A DNA stretch of 5,120 nucleotides, taken from Campylobacterales bacterium. GTDB lineage: Bacteria; Campylobacterota; Campylobacteria; Campylobacterales; QNZT01. Shown here piece by piece: positions 4,767-5,120 of this stretch; within the stretch, counting starts at the first letter, position 1; the number at the start of each line of letters is the position of its first letter. The translations under genes were made by a program, and so were the position numbers. The stretch spans positions 1 through 5,120 of the forward strand of contig JALSQA010000039.1 in the NCBI GenBank assembly GCA_026985685.1, given 5' to 3'. The notes below the pieces were generated by a model that saw only the letters and a list, made by a program, of their open reading frames with translations, made no database searches and was not told the DNA's origin.

Positions 4767-5120
4767 ATGACACATTGTCTGATCGAAGAGTTAAAAGCAG
4801 TTTCACTCTCTATGTTTAGAAAAAACTTTTTAGGTATTTTTCATGGTTCATTATCTGCAAAACTGGAAGAAGACTCATTCATCATCAATAAAAGAGAAAG
4901 TATTTTTGATGAGATGAGAGATCAAGACTTCATCAAACTTTATACAAAAGAAGATTATCGCTGGAAACAAGCAAGTATAGATGCAAAAATTCATGCAAAT
5001 GTATATAGATATGTCAGTAGTGCAAAATATATAGCTTACACAATGCCTCCTTTTGCTACTGCATACTCAATCAAGCATAATGAGTTTTATCCTAAAGATT
5101 ACTTTGGAGATAAGCATTTA
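4767..5120 (+). CDS. Class II aldolase/adducin N-terminal domain protein, 5' part (runs off the right edge)
   Basis: The 118 visible codons match the first half of the class II aldolase/adducin fold: an N-terminal helix with VSLSMFRKNFLGIFHGSLSA at 12-31, where the family has G-x-x-x-G-S-x-S, a FIINKR strand at 38-43, QASIDAKIHANVYR at 68-81, AYTMPPFATAYS at 90-101, and YPKDYFGD at 108-115. Members with complete sites are zinc-dependent aldolases, epimerases or dehydratases of sugar phosphates and related compounds. In this protein the histidines that normally bind zinc in the HTHPP-type motif are replaced by Y91 and M93, and the catalytic acid position reads D72, so ordinary aldolase activity is doubtful. 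H76 is kept. The ATG follows AGG at a spacing of 7 nt (GCAGGTAAGCTATG), an acceptable though modest ribosome site. The fourth zinc ligand and the C-terminus lie outside the window. The fold call is good; the substrate is unknown. Confidence 0.82.
   Translation, partial: MTHCLIEELKAVSLSMFRKNFLGIFHGSLSAKLEEDSFIINKRESIFDEMRDQDFIKLYTKEDYRWKQASIDAKIHANVYRYVSSAKYIAYTMPPFATAYSIKHNEFYPKDYFGDKHL

Overview
The window is AT-rich and compact, with short intergenic gaps and overlapping genes. Its proteins look like those of a Campylobacterota (epsilonproteobacterial) chromosome, probably a free-living Sulfurimonas/Sulfurovum-type organism. The basis is the lysine- and isoleucine-rich codon use, the pairing of rsmH with a lone FtsL-like gene outside a full dcw cluster, and the MoxR-DUF58-vWA operon. 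The genus is inferred, not proven. No rRNA, tRNA, CRISPR array or insertion sequence is visible.

From 3408 down to 1, minus strand, runs a tightly packed operon: MoxR AAA+ ATPase, DUF58 protein, a small single-pass membrane protein in the DUF4381 position, a BatA-like membrane vWA protein, and the first 114 codons of a second (BatB-like) vWA protein that leaves the window at base 1. Junctions are 8 nt, 3 nt, a 13-nt overlap and a 1-nt TGATG overlap, so co-transcription and translational coupling are likely. By analogy with other MoxR-vWA systems, the ATPase probably acts as a chaperone-like remodeller, with DUF58 as cytoplasmic partner and the Bat proteins displaying vWA domains at the inner membrane, presumably facing the periplasm. 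The substrate is unknown.

From 4724 down to 3512, minus strand, lie rsmH (16S rRNA m4C1402 methyltransferase) and an FtsL-like divisome protein that appears to start at a TTG inside rsmH. A 97-bp gap (3415-3511) separates this pair from the MoxR operon. It carries an imperfect 27-nt palindrome (possible terminator), a perfect 7-bp inverted repeat with a 3-nt spacer, and a TATAAT box suitably placed to drive moxR.

From 4767 to the right edge, plus strand, is the 5' part of a class II aldolase/adducin-type protein, divergent from rsmH. The 42-bp space between the two start codons contains oppositely oriented -10-like boxes that overlap each other.

The genes are mostly of known families. The points most worth a second look are the DUF58 protein with a degenerate metal-binding motif beside two vWA proteins with intact ones, the aldolase-like protein without the usual zinc histidines, and the structured moxR promoter region. 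I see no convincing evidence of an entirely new system.
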